A DNA stretch of 64,000 nt, taken from NCBI GenBank assembly GCA_029256575.1, contig JAQSXR010000003.1, positions 310,001 through 374,000 of the forward strand, given 5' to 3'. Under the pieces are notes generated by a model that did no database searches, was not told the origin of the DNA, and saw only the letters and a program-made list of their open reading frames with translations. A program made the position numbers and the translations under genes. Positions 54,835 through 62,630 of the stretch are shown here, piece after piece. This stretch comes from Clostridiales bacterium (lineage in GTDB: Bacteria > Bacillota > Clostridia > Lachnospirales > JAQSXR01). Positions within the stretch are counted from its first letter, which is position 1; every line of letters begins with the position of its first letter.

Positions 54835-55708
54835 ATTAGAAAATAAACAAGAAAAGAAAACGTTATATTTAGAGTGTTATTCTGGAATTAGTGGAGATAT
54901 GACCGTAGCTTCGCTTATCGATTTAGGAGCTGACAAAGATGTATTACTAGCTGGACTAAGTAGTCTAAATGTAGATGGATATAAGATAGTAATAGGTAGA
55001 AGAACAAAAAGCAGCATTGATGCTTGTGATTTTGATGTAATATTAGATGGAGAAGAAATGCATGGTCATAATCATAATCATGACCATAATCATAATCATA
55101 ATGAAAATCATAATCATGACCATAATCATAATGATAAACATCATCATGACCATGATCAGCATAGTCTTGTTCATGATCACAAGAAAGATCACGATCACAC
55201 TAGCGAACACGGACATAGTCATAACCACAATAATGAAGTCGAAGTCGGACATACACACGATCACGAGGAGCATATTCACACTCACGATCATGGCCATTTA
55301 CATCTTGGTCATCGCGAACATAGAAATCTACATGATGTTAATTCCATAATAGATCAATCTTCTATATCTGATAATGCGAAAGACATTGCTAAGAGGATTT
55401 TTCATATTGTCGCTGTTGCAGAATCAACTGCACATGGTAAACCTATTAACGAAATACATTTCCATGAAGTCGGAGCCATTGACTCAATCGTTGATATCGT
55501 TGCAACTGCAATATGCATTGATAATTTAAATATTGGAGATGTTATCGTATCTGAATTATATGAAGGGACCGGACATATCAAATGTCAACATGGAACTCTC
55601 CCAGTCCCTGTGCCAGCTGTTGTAAATATTGCAGTTGCACATCAACTCTCACTCCACATAACATCAATAAAGGGTGAAATGGTTACTCCGACGGGTGCGG
55701 CTATCTAA
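54824..55708 (+). CDS. larC: LarC-like nickel-insertion protein, His-rich, truncated
   Basis: 294 aa from ATG 54824, overlapping the lacI gene end (ATG inside AATGGGAAATAA). LarC1 features: LYLECYSGISGDMTVASLID at residues 14-33 and, later, IHFHEVGAIDSIVDIVATA, VPVPAVVNI and MVTPTGAAI-stop. Between lies a long His/Asp insertion (about residues 75-165, dozens of His) that should bind nickel. Known: LarC installs nickel in the LarA cofactor; its C-terminal LarC2 part, sometimes reached by programmed frameshifting, binds CTP. Here the gene ends right after LarC1; all frames close before the terminator at 55763, so LarC2 is missing. Confidence 0.8.
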   Translation: MGNKLENKQEKKTLYLECYSGISGDMTVASLIDLGADKDVLLAGLSSLNVDGYKIVIGRRTKSSIDACDFDVILDGEEMHGHNHNHDHNHNHNENHNHDHNHNDKHHHDHDQHSLVHDHKKDHDHTSEHGHSHNHNNEVEVGHTHDHEEHIHTHDHGHLHLGHREHRNLHDVNSIIDQSSISDNAKDIAKRIFHIVAVAESTAHGKPINEIHFHEVGAIDSIVDIVATAICIDNLNIGDVIVSELYEGTGHIKCQHGTLPVPVPAVVNIAVAHQLSLHITSIKGEMVTPTGAAI

Positions 55709-55762
55709 TATTAGATAATACAACAAACTAGTTATAATAATTGACTAGAAATATAAAAAAAC

Positions 55763-55800
55763 AGGTAATAGTACGACTTAATACTGTCGCACTATTACCT
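55763..55800 (-). terminator. Terminator between larC and cbiO
   Basis: AGGTAATAGT (55763-55772) pairs with ACTATTACCT (55791-55800), inner CGAC/GTCG pair; the leftward strand continues G plus seven T residues. It overlaps the cbiO stop region. Confidence 0.8.
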
Positions 55801-56523
55801 ATTTATATGTTGTAAACAAAAAGGTAATTCTAAGCCTGCATCCAATAATAATGCTTCATTTGTTAATACTTCCTTGGAACTTCCATTCGCAAATACCTTA
55901 CCATCCTTTAGTATAATTACCTTATCACATACCTCTAAAGCCATATCTAAGTCATGGGTTGCGATTAGTTTAGTTCCATGAATGCATTTTAATTGCTCTA
56001 TAAGCTTTCTTCTGGTTTTTGGATCTAAAAACGAAGTTGGTTCATCAAATAGAATAACCGATGGCTCCATAACCAAAATAGTAGCAATTGCAATGATTCG
56101 CTTCTCTCCACCAGAAAGTTTATTTGAATGACTATTCTGTAATCGTTCTATATCTAATATCTTCATAATATTGGAGATTTTCTGTTTTATCATCTCTTCG
56201 TTGAACCCATAATTTCTTAATCCAAAAGCAATATCATCATATACATTAGACATAAATAGCTGATCATCTGGATTTTGAAACACTACACCTACTTTCCCTC
56301 TTATTTCTCTTAATGACTTCCTAGTAAGTTTAATTCCATCAATTGTAATTTCACCTTCAGAAGGAAGCAATAATCCAACGATAGTCATAAAAAGTGTAGA
56401 TTTACCTGCTCCATTCGCCCCTATAATTCCTACTGTTTCTCCCTTATCAATATCGAAGGTTAAATGATCTAACACTTGGTTTCCATCTGAATATTTAAAA
56501 CACAAATTATCAATCTTAAGCAT
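55795..56523 (-). CDS. cbiO: ECF Ni/Co transporter ATPase (CbiO/NikO-like)
   Basis: 242 aa. Walker A GANGAGKST (about residues 36-44), Q-loop VFQNPDDQLF (typical of CbiO), signature KLSGGEKRIIA, Walker B VILFDEPTSFLDP, switch His in ATHDLDMA. It drives the CbiM-CbiQ module. Substrate nickel rather than cobalt is favoured by the larC/LarA neighbours; this is inference. Confidence 0.92.
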   Translation of the reverse strand: MLKIDNLCFKYSDGNQVLDHLTFDIDKGETVGIIGANGAGKSTLFMTIVGLLLPSEGEITIDGIKLTRKSLREIRGKVGVVFQNPDDQLFMSNVYDDIAFGLRNYGFNEEMIKQKISNIMKILDIERLQNSHSNKLSGGEKRIIAIATILVMEPSVILFDEPTSFLDPKTRRKLIEQLKCIHGTKLIATHDLDMALEVCDKVIILKDGKVFANGSSKEVLTNEALLLDAGLELPFCLQHINR

Positions 56524-56540
56524 TTCACTTCCTCCAAGCT

Positions 56541-57344
56541 TTATTTCACCAATAAATTTCCAATTACTTTACTTACATTAACAACCCGCATTAGTATAAA
56601 CAAGCAACCAATAAAAGTAATATAAAACCAACCTTCTTTTGTAATTTTTTCTTTTTTTGAGAATGTAAAACTTCCCTCAAATCCTTTACATTGCATTGCT
56701 TTGTAGATTCGTTCTGCCCTATCAAAACTGCGAATAATCAATTGTCCTAGAAATGGTGCCATATCCTTTAATTTTATTCCTTTTTCCTTTGGAGCTCGCA
56801 GTATATAAGAGTGATACATTGCAGAAACTTCCTCTAATAGTAATCTTACATAGTGGTACGTCATCATAATCTGTATAACGATAATAGGTGGTATCTTAAA
56901 ACGAACCATAACATACATTAATTCATTTATACTCGTTGTAGAAATTAATACTAATACTGCCAGTACCGTTAATACAGTCTTTAATAAAATGGAGCAAAAC
57001 GATAACAACCCTTCCGAAATACCCATACCAAATATATAAATTGCAATATTTTTATTAAAAATTAAACTTGATATTCCCACAGCCAAAGCAAATGGTAACG
57101 CTATTAACACTCTATAAAAAAGAGGTCTAAAAGGAATCTCTCCTAGTATCATAAAAATAATTGGATATAGAATGTATGGTATCAACCCGCTTATTTGATA
57201 AGGACCAAAAGATATAATAGCAATTAAATATATTACGGTAATTATAAGCTTAGCGGATGGTTGAAATCTATGTATAGGCGTATCTTTACGTGTTAATTCT
57301 TCTAAAGTATTCATTTGCAATACTGACTTACTCATATTTGACAT
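56541..57344 (-). CDS. cbiQ: ECF transporter transmembrane protein (CbiQ/NikQ-like)
   Basis: 267 aa from ATG 57344 (AAAAGGG site); the frame to 57389 adds an unlikely tail. About five to six membrane helices with the cytoplasmic coupling motif (SYILRAPKEKGIKLKDMAPF, RSFDRAERIYKAMQCKGF). It couples CbiO ATP hydrolysis to the substrate-binding CbiM. Between cbiM and cbiO in one operon. Confidence 0.9.
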   Translation of the reverse strand: MSNMSKSVLQMNTLEELTRKDTPIHRFQPSAKLIITVIYLIAIISFGPYQISGLIPYILYPIIFMILGEIPFRPLFYRVLIALPFALAVGISSLIFNKNIAIYIFGMGISEGLLSFCSILLKTVLTVLAVLVLISTTSINELMYVMVRFKIPPIIVIQIMMTYHYVRLLLEEVSAMYHSYILRAPKEKGIKLKDMAPFLGQLIIRSFDRAERIYKAMQCKGFEGSFTFSKKEKITKEGWFYITFIGCLFILMRVVNVSKVIGNLLVK

Positions 57345-57389
57345 TATAAAACCCTTTTCTAAACTAATATTGTCATAGAATTGATACAC

Positions 57390-58409
57390 TTAGATATCAG
57401 CTGTTTTCTTTATCTTTTTAAAAATCAGAATAACAATTCCTATAGTCCCTGCTGTAGCCATAGTTAATAGACCCCCAACAATGCCTGATATACTTGTTCC
57501 AACCAGTTGTTCTTCTATTTCGTCTTTTTCAACAAAAGTATAATCAGGTAATATAGCTATTTTATCTTGAATTTTCTGTATAGTAAAATGAATATTCTTT
57601 TCTGATTCTATCTCTGCTGTTCCAGTTACCCTTTCTATAGACCATTCCAATCCATCTGGTTTAGATGATGCATATAAAGATAATACTCCTCCAACAAATA
57701 TAGTTGCTATAATTAAAATTGCGAGAGTTTTTTTCATTGATACTTTTTCTATCGGTGCAATTTGTAATGAACGATCCAATATCTCTCTTCGAGTATTAAA
57801 GATATAACATAGTACTCCTGCTGTTATTATCCCTTCAATCAAACCAATAGCTAGATGAATTGGTTGCATTAATGATACAAATGCTATAAATGGAAGTTTA
57901 GTAATCCCGGAAGCAAAGGTTTCTAAAACAACAAAGAATGATCCTAATTGCAACCCTACGATAACAGATAAAATAGATGCAATCGTAATCCGTTTTGTTG
58001 TCATTACCTTTTTAACTAGAGGCCGATATATGAGTGGATATGCGATCAAACACACTAATACTCCCATATTAAATATATTTGCACCAAGTGCTAGCAACCC
58101 ACCATCCGCAAAAAACAAACACTGGATCAAAAGTACTGATGCTAAAGTAATAAGTGCTGGGAATGGCCCAAGTAAAGCAGCCAACAAAACACCTCCACCA
58201 ATGTGACCACTCGATCCAGTAATTGGAATTGTGAAATTAATCATTTGAGCTGCAAATACAAATGCACCCATAACACCCATCATCGGAATCTTCTTCTCAT
58301 CTAGATCAAATGTTTTAATCTGTTTAACACTATAAGCGATAGTTCCTGTTGAAATAGCTGTCATAGTCCCTCCGACTGCTAATGACAACAATGCATCTGA
58401 CATATGCAT
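57390..58409 (-). CDS. cbiM: CbiM/NikM substrate-binding protein fused to CbiN-like tail
   Basis: 339 aa from ATG 58409 (AGGAAGAG site). Begins MHMSDALLSLAVGG, keeping the N-terminal Met-His that binds Ni/Co in CbiM/NikM. About seven helices follow, with the typical SGHIGGGVLLAALLGPFPAL. The last 100 residues hold a helix, the PDGLEWSIE segment characteristic of CbiN/NikN-like tails, and a final helix. Such M-N fusions occur in nickel transporters. Confidence 0.9.
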   Translation of the reverse strand: MHMSDALLSLAVGGTMTAISTGTIAYSVKQIKTFDLDEKKIPMMGVMGAFVFAAQMINFTIPITGSSGHIGGGVLLAALLGPFPALITLASVLLIQCLFFADGGLLALGANIFNMGVLVCLIAYPLIYRPLVKKVMTTKRITIASILSVIVGLQLGSFFVVLETFASGITKLPFIAFVSLMQPIHLAIGLIEGIITAGVLCYIFNTRREILDRSLQIAPIEKVSMKKTLAILIIATIFVGGVLSLYASSKPDGLEWSIERVTGTAEIESEKNIHFTIQKIQDKIAILPDYTFVEKDEIEEQLVGTSISGIVGGLLTMATAGTIGIVILIFKKIKKTADI

Positions 58410-58496
58410 ATATCTCTTCCTTCCTATACAAAATATTTGACATTTGACAATTTTAATCACTTAACTATACTCCATTATTATATTTCTAACTTGTTT

Positions 58497-58951
58497 TTAT
58501 GCTAATATCTTCGCTTTTTTCAAAGCATACACAATAGCAGGTATAACGATAAGTTGTATTATAATGCCTGGTAAAGCTGTTACAAATGCACTTGTTAAGA
58601 ATATTGACATACCATATGGTTTTCCCGCAAATCCCAAAATTACTGTACTAGCAATACCCAGTACAATTCTTCCTACAATCATTCCACCAATCAAAGATGG
58701 ATATATTTTACCCTTTGAATATTTATAAATAATTGCCGTTACTGCTCCATATGCTCCAAGTTCGAACATCATAGTTAATCCGATTGGATAGATAGGTGGC
58801 ATCCCCGTTAGTAAAAATACAAGTGGTGGTAAAATAATTCCACATGCGGTTGCATAAGGATCGGTATTAAATTAATAATTTGTGGAAGTAGAATTCCTAA
58901 TGTTACACAAAGTGCTGTATATACAAGTTTACTAGTTTGTGTTTTTTTCAT
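58497..58951 (-). pseudogene. ECF transporter S-component gene with internal deletion
   Basis: From ATG 58951 (AAAGGAG site) the frame reads MKKTQTSKLVYTALCVTLGI, then LLPQIINLIP, the usual S-component N-terminus, but soon runs into a stop at 58808. The rest of the gene is in another frame: DPYATACGIILPPLVFLLTG then MPPIYPIGLTMMFELGAYGA to 58497. About 20-25 residues expected between these parts are missing. So the gene carries an out-of-frame deletion near 58855-58870. It may have been the substrate-binding unit for a vitamin; the protein cannot be made whole. It lies upstream of cbiM. Confidence 0.75.
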
Positions 58952-58984
58952 GATATAAATCTCCTTTAATAATATGTTTCTGTT

Positions 58985-59605
58985 TTAAAAAACAGTAGTG
59001 TCAATAACAACGTTAGCTTGATCCTCTATGTTAAGCGAATCAAAATAATTTTTCTCGAGTGGAATCCAAAGGTTAATAAATTTTTGAAGTTTTTCTTCTC
59101 CATTCCTTTTTAGAATTCGCTCTTTTTGTACTTTAGAATCAATCTTTAAAAAGATTTTCAAGTCATATGTTTGCTCTAATTTCGGTTGAAAACTGTAACT
59201 TCCTTCAATTATAGTCAGTTTCTTAGGTTCCACTTGAATTGGTTCACCTAGAACCCACTGAGGACATAAGTATGGTCTAAACGTAACTTTTTCACCTTTA
59301 TTTAATGAATCAAGTACCTCTGTTTGGAACCTCTCATAATGAACATTACCACCTGGTTGAGCTAATCTTTCGCTTGTTTTCATCTCAAACGGAAGAAAAA
59401 AATCATCCATATGGAAAACATTGCAGTCATATATTTCAGCCAATAATCCAGCCAAATGACTCTTACCACTCCCACACATTCCATCAATAGCAATTACTAC
59501 AGAATCATTTTGATTCAAAAGTTCATCCACTTTATCAAAGACAATCCTATAATTAGCATATTTATCATCTAACACTTTACTATGTATTTCTTCATTTTCA
59601 TCCAT
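58985..59605 (-). CDS. Uridine kinase-like P-loop protein
   Basis: 206 aa from ATG 59605 (GGAGG site; the ORF to 59623 includes it). Walker A GMCGSGKS (about residues 43-50), FHMDDFFLP (substrate and Mg2+ site), SYSFQPKLEQTYDLKIFLKI and LKRNGEEKLQKF (lid-like). It belongs to the uridine kinase/phosphoribulokinase-like P-loop kinases; the substrate is unknown. It stands between the ECF genes and a DUF3842 gene. Confidence 0.8.
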   Translation of the reverse strand: MDENEEIHSKVLDDKYANYRIVFDKVDELLNQNDSVVIAIDGMCGSGKSHLAGLLAEIYDCNVFHMDDFFLPFEMKTSERLAQPGGNVHYERFQTEVLDSLNKGEKVTFRPYLCPQWVLGEPIQVEPKKLTIIEGSYSFQPKLEQTYDLKIFLKIDSKVQKERILKRNGEEKLQKFINLWIPLEKNYFDSLNIEDQANVVIDTTVF

Positions 59606-59663
59606 TGTGCATTCCTCCTTCAAAGTGTTAATAAATAATAATAATAAAAGATGTAGATTATAT

Positions 59664-59716
59664 ATAAAAAAACATGAAGAACTAACCGACTGTTCTCAGC
59701 GGCTAGAATCTTCATG
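59664..59716 (-). terminator. Strong terminator after the DUF3842 gene
   Basis: CATGAAGA (59673-59680) pairs with TCTTCATG (59709-59716), with inner CTAACCG/CGGCTAG pairs; the leftward transcript ends in seven T residues. Confidence 0.85.
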
Positions 59717-59837
59717 ATTCTTATTCTATCGATATTCATTTTTTAAGTTTTATTTTCTATCTGACTTGCTGCCATCTTCTGATTGCATTCATTTATTGAT
59801 ATATAAATCAGATGTATCTTTACTTTACACTATATCT

Positions 59838-60284
59838 TTACTTTGCAGATATTCTATCTAAATATTCTTTTACTAACTTTATACTATAATCAATATACGT
59901 ATCTGTAGTATAGTTTAGTTCTGCTGCGATTGTTATATTACAGCGGTTTAGTGGTATCAGAATCTTCTCTGCTGGAGACGAACTTACTGCTAATGCCATT
60001 TCTGGTGTAAATTCACCTAACATTGAATTCGCTACCACGATTGCTATTGGTCCCAATATAATGTCCGATTGTTTTGAAGTTTGGACGATAGCATTTTGAC
60101 CTGTCGCACCAATATCAGCTCCAGCCTTTATCATATTGTTCGTTGCTGTAGAATTCGTTCCCAGAGCACATATTGTAATACTACTATCTTTCGATATTAA
60201 TTTTCTAAGCTTACTGACAATATTTTTACCGATACCGCCACCTTGCCCATCAATAATAGTTATCATAATTTCCTTTTGTTTCAT
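59838..60284 (-). CDS. DUF3842-family protein
   Basis: 148 aa, AGGTGA site 6 nt before the ATG. Begins with a Rossmann-like turn (ITIIDGQGGGIGKNIVSKLR), then CALGTNSTATNNMIKAGADI and GPIAIVVANSMLGEFTPEMA. These match the small DUF3842 family of Clostridia; function unknown. The GQGGGIGK turn could bind a nucleotide or phosphate. Single gene with its own terminator. Confidence 0.8.
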   Translation of the reverse strand: MKQKEIMITIIDGQGGGIGKNIVSKLRKLISKDSSITICALGTNSTATNNMIKAGADIGATGQNAIVQTSKQSDIILGPIAIVVANSMLGEFTPEMALAVSSSPAEKILIPLNRCNITIAAELNYTTDTYIDYSIKLVKEYLDRISAK

Positions 60285-60401
60285 TGTTTTTCACCTAACC
60301 TATTATTTAGTTAATCGCAAAACTTATATACATTATATATATTAATTGGAATTATAACAACCATTAGTGTCTTATTTTTTTACCAAAATAATGTAATTGA
60401 A

Positions 60402-61667
60402 TTATTTACCTAGTTTTTTAAACATATAACCTTTATAATTTTCAACTCCTGGTTGATCAAAAGGGTTAATTCCTAATACGCTTCCTGATAAATAACATGC
60501 AAATTCAAACATATAAAACATTTGTCCAAAATAGTATTCATCCAATCTTGGTAAAATAAATTTCATACAAGGTATTCCACTTTCACTATGAGCTTCAAGT
60601 GTTGCTTCAAATGCTACTTTATTAATGTCCCAAAAATCTTTATCATTTAAATAATCAAATCTATCCTCTACATGATCCTTTTTTAAGATAACACTACTAT
60701 TTTGCTCTTGAATATCTATAAATGTTTCAAAAATCATCCTCTGGCCTTCTTGAACATATTGACCTATGGAATGTAAATCTTCCGAATAACTTACCGCTAC
60801 TGGATATATTCCGATTCCTTCTTTTCCTTCACTTTCCGCAAATAATTGAATCCACCATTTAGAAAAATAATGTAATTGTTCTTCAAAAAATGCCATCATC
60901 TCTAAATTATATCCTTTGTGCAAAAGCAAATTACGATATGTTGCATATCTTAATGCAATATTATCCGTATTATTTTCTGAGAATAAACGTGTTTTCATAT
61001 CCCTAGCCCCTTGTACGAGAGCCTTTATATCAATCCCTGCAACTGCCATTGGAAAAAGACCAACATCTGAGAGAACTGAATATCTTCCACCTATATTTTC
61101 CGGAAAAACTAAAAAATCATATCCATTATCCTTTGCAACTTGATTTAATGAACTTCCAATTGTTCCTGTAACTGTAATACGATCCTTTGCTGCCTCACCA
61201 TATGTTTCTTCTAAATATTTTCGCAATACTCGAAAACCAATTCCAGGCTCTAATGTTTCAAAGTTCTTTGCAATTACATTAATATAAACCGATTTTCCTT
61301 CTAACTTCTTCAATAATTTATTTACATAATGAGCTGAAATATTATTTCCTGCATATAATATCTCTGGTTTATTATCAATTTGTAATGCCTGAACAACTGC
61401 CCTAGCTGCTTGGTTTGAACCACCAACACCAATTAACACAAATACATCCGCTTCTTTTCTAATTTGAGCTGCTTTCTTAACTAAATGAGAAATCGCTTCA
61501 TCTCCTGCCCATTCCTCTACATTAAGCCACCCAAGACTATCTTGATACTGACTATTATTTTCATATATTTCATCAAGTGCATCCATATTGATTGATAAAT
61601 TTTTAATTAATTCTTCTTCCGTTATTTGATGATTGTTATCTAAATATAATAAATCTATTTTTTCCAT
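60402..61667 (-). CDS. pgi: Glucose-6-phosphate isomerase
   Basis: 421 aa, somewhat shorter than the usual 450. Motifs: VLIGVGGSNQAARAV (about residues 76-90), VTGTIGSSLNQVA, PENIGGRYSVLSDVGLFPMA (PGI signature), and SIGQYVQEGQR in the C-terminal half. It interconverts glucose-6-P and fructose-6-P. Its upstream region has a 13-bp minisatellite and, above the promoter, the same ACGCAAACGTTT motif as the phosphofructokinase operon. Confidence 0.93.
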   Translation of the reverse strand: MEKIDLLYLDNNHQITEEELIKNLSINMDALDEIYENNSQYQDSLGWLNVEEWAGDEAISHLVKKAAQIRKEADVFVLIGVGGSNQAARAVVQALQIDNKPEILYAGNNISAHYVNKLLKKLEGKSVYINVIAKNFETLEPGIGFRVLRKYLEETYGEAAKDRITVTGTIGSSLNQVAKDNGYDFLVFPENIGGRYSVLSDVGLFPMAVAGIDIKALVQGARDMKTRLFSENNTDNIALRYATYRNLLLHKGYNLEMMAFFEEQLHYFSKWWIQLFAESEGKEGIGIYPVAVSYSEDLHSIGQYVQEGQRMIFETFIDIQEQNSSVILKKDHVEDRFDYLNDKDFWDINKVAFEATLEAHSESGIPCMKFILPRLDEYYFGQMFYMFEFACYLSGSVLGINPFDQPGVENYKGYMFKKLGK

Positions 61668-61730
61668 TTAATCACCCTTCTTATTTGACGTCTGCTTCTT
61701 ATATTATTAACTAAAACATTAATCTTATTT

Positions 61731-61834
61731 ACAAATCTTATATACAAATTCTATATACAAATCTTATAAACAAATCTTATAAACAAATCCTATAAACAAA
61801 TTCTATCAACAAATCCTATAAACAAATAGTATCA
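61731..61834. repeat. Minisatellite, eight copies of a 13-bp unit, in pgi leader
   Basis: ACAAATCYTATAA-type units begin at 61731, 61744, 61757, 61770, 61783, 61796, 61809 and 61822, a strict 13-bp period. The array lies between the pgi promoter and its start codon, so it is transcribed in the pgi leader. Confidence 0.9.
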
Positions 61835-61877
61835 TAATCTCAAACTAATTTAAAACAATTTTTACGCAAACGTTTTC
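61831..61877 (-). promoter_or_regulatory. pgi promoter with upstream LacI-type operator
   Basis: Minus strand: TTGTTT (61853-61858), 16 bp, TATGAT (61831-61836). The motif GAAAACGTTTGC (61866-61877) lies just upstream of the -35 box, a position more usual for activation than repression. Confidence 0.6.
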
Positions 61878-61895
61878 TAATATTTTATTTTAAAT

Positions 61896-61972
61896 GAAAA
61901 AGAGCCACGAGTTTTGTTTTGTATGATAGAAAGAATCAATCTCTTTTTTCAAACAAAACTTCTGCATGGCTC
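61896..61972 (-). terminator. Terminator after glutathione peroxidase gene
   Basis: GAGCCA (61902-61907) pairs with TGGCTC (61967-61972), extended by AGTTTTGTTTTG/CAAACAAAACTT inside; the leftward strand then has five T residues. Confidence 0.75.
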
Positions 61973-61980
61973 ATAATTAA

Positions 61981-62523
61981 TTACAAACACTTCTCAATGT
62001 CTTGAATCATATCTTTTGGGGCAATCATAGGTTCAAAACGCCCTATAATATTTCCCTCTCTATCAATTAAGAATTTAGTAAAATTCCACTTAATTGAGTT
62101 ATCATCATATCCTTCTCCATATTTTTTCTTTAGCATTAGTTCAAAGGCCATGTTTTTTAGCCCTTTTCCGACTCCATCAAAAAATGTCTTTTCCGTTAAA
62201 TATTTGAAAATAGGATCTGCATTTGCTTCTCTTACATCTACCTTTTCAGATAAAGGGAATGAAACTCCATATCTAACCTTACAGAAGTTTTCTACATCAG
62301 TATTCGATCCTGGTTCTTGTTCTCCAAATTGGTTACATGGAAAACCTAAAACTACGAGTCCTTTATCCCCATAAGTTTTATAAAGTTCTTCAAGCCCTTC
62401 GTATTGAGGCGTAAATCCACACTTACTAGCAGTGTTTACTATTATTAATACGTTACCTTTGTAATTGGAAAGTGGTGTTTCTTTTCCCTCTATTGTTTTA
62501 AATGAATAATCATAGATTGACAT
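61981..62523 (-). CDS. Glutathione peroxidase family, Cys-type
   Basis: 180 aa. NTASKCGFTPQYEGLEELY holds the peroxidatic Cys (about residue 36, no selenocysteine), then LGFPCNQFGEQEPG with the conserved Gln and resolving-Cys region, and IKWNFTKFLIDREG with the Trp/Asn. It reduces hydroperoxides, in bacteria usually with thioredoxin as partner. No signal peptide. Single gene between two terminators. Confidence 0.93.
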   Translation of the reverse strand: MSIYDYSFKTIEGKETPLSNYKGNVLIIVNTASKCGFTPQYEGLEELYKTYGDKGLVVLGFPCNQFGEQEPGSNTDVENFCKVRYGVSFPLSEKVDVREANADPIFKYLTEKTFFDGVGKGLKNMAFELMLKKKYGEGYDDNSIKWNFTKFLIDREGNIIGRFEPMIAPKDMIQDIEKCL

Positions 62524-62603
62524 ATCATAATCTCTCCTTCCTTATATTGGTTATAATTTAATAGTATTGTAATTAATTTAACTTGTCAAGGATACAATTT
62601 CAA

Positions 62604-62630
62604 TCAAAAAACCCGCTCATTGAGCGGGTT
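62604..62630 (-). terminator. Terminator overlapping the MFS gene's stop codon
   Basis: AACCCGCTCA (from 62621-62630) pairs with TGAGCGGGTT (from 62610-62619), then six T residues leftward. The 5' arm encodes the last residues (EPAQ) and the TGA lies in the loop. Confidence 0.9.

Noticed and set aside
55043-55349. Long open frames opposite and in the other frame of the larC His-rich region
   Set aside because: They come from repeated CAT/GAT codons of the His/Asp insertion and have low-complexity Met/Ile composition and no ribosome binding sites.
61731-61834. Tandem repeats considered as a CRISPR array
   Set aside because: Units of 13 bp follow each other directly with no spacers, and no cas gene is in the window. 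The same holds for the arrays at 26580, 42973 and 43892.
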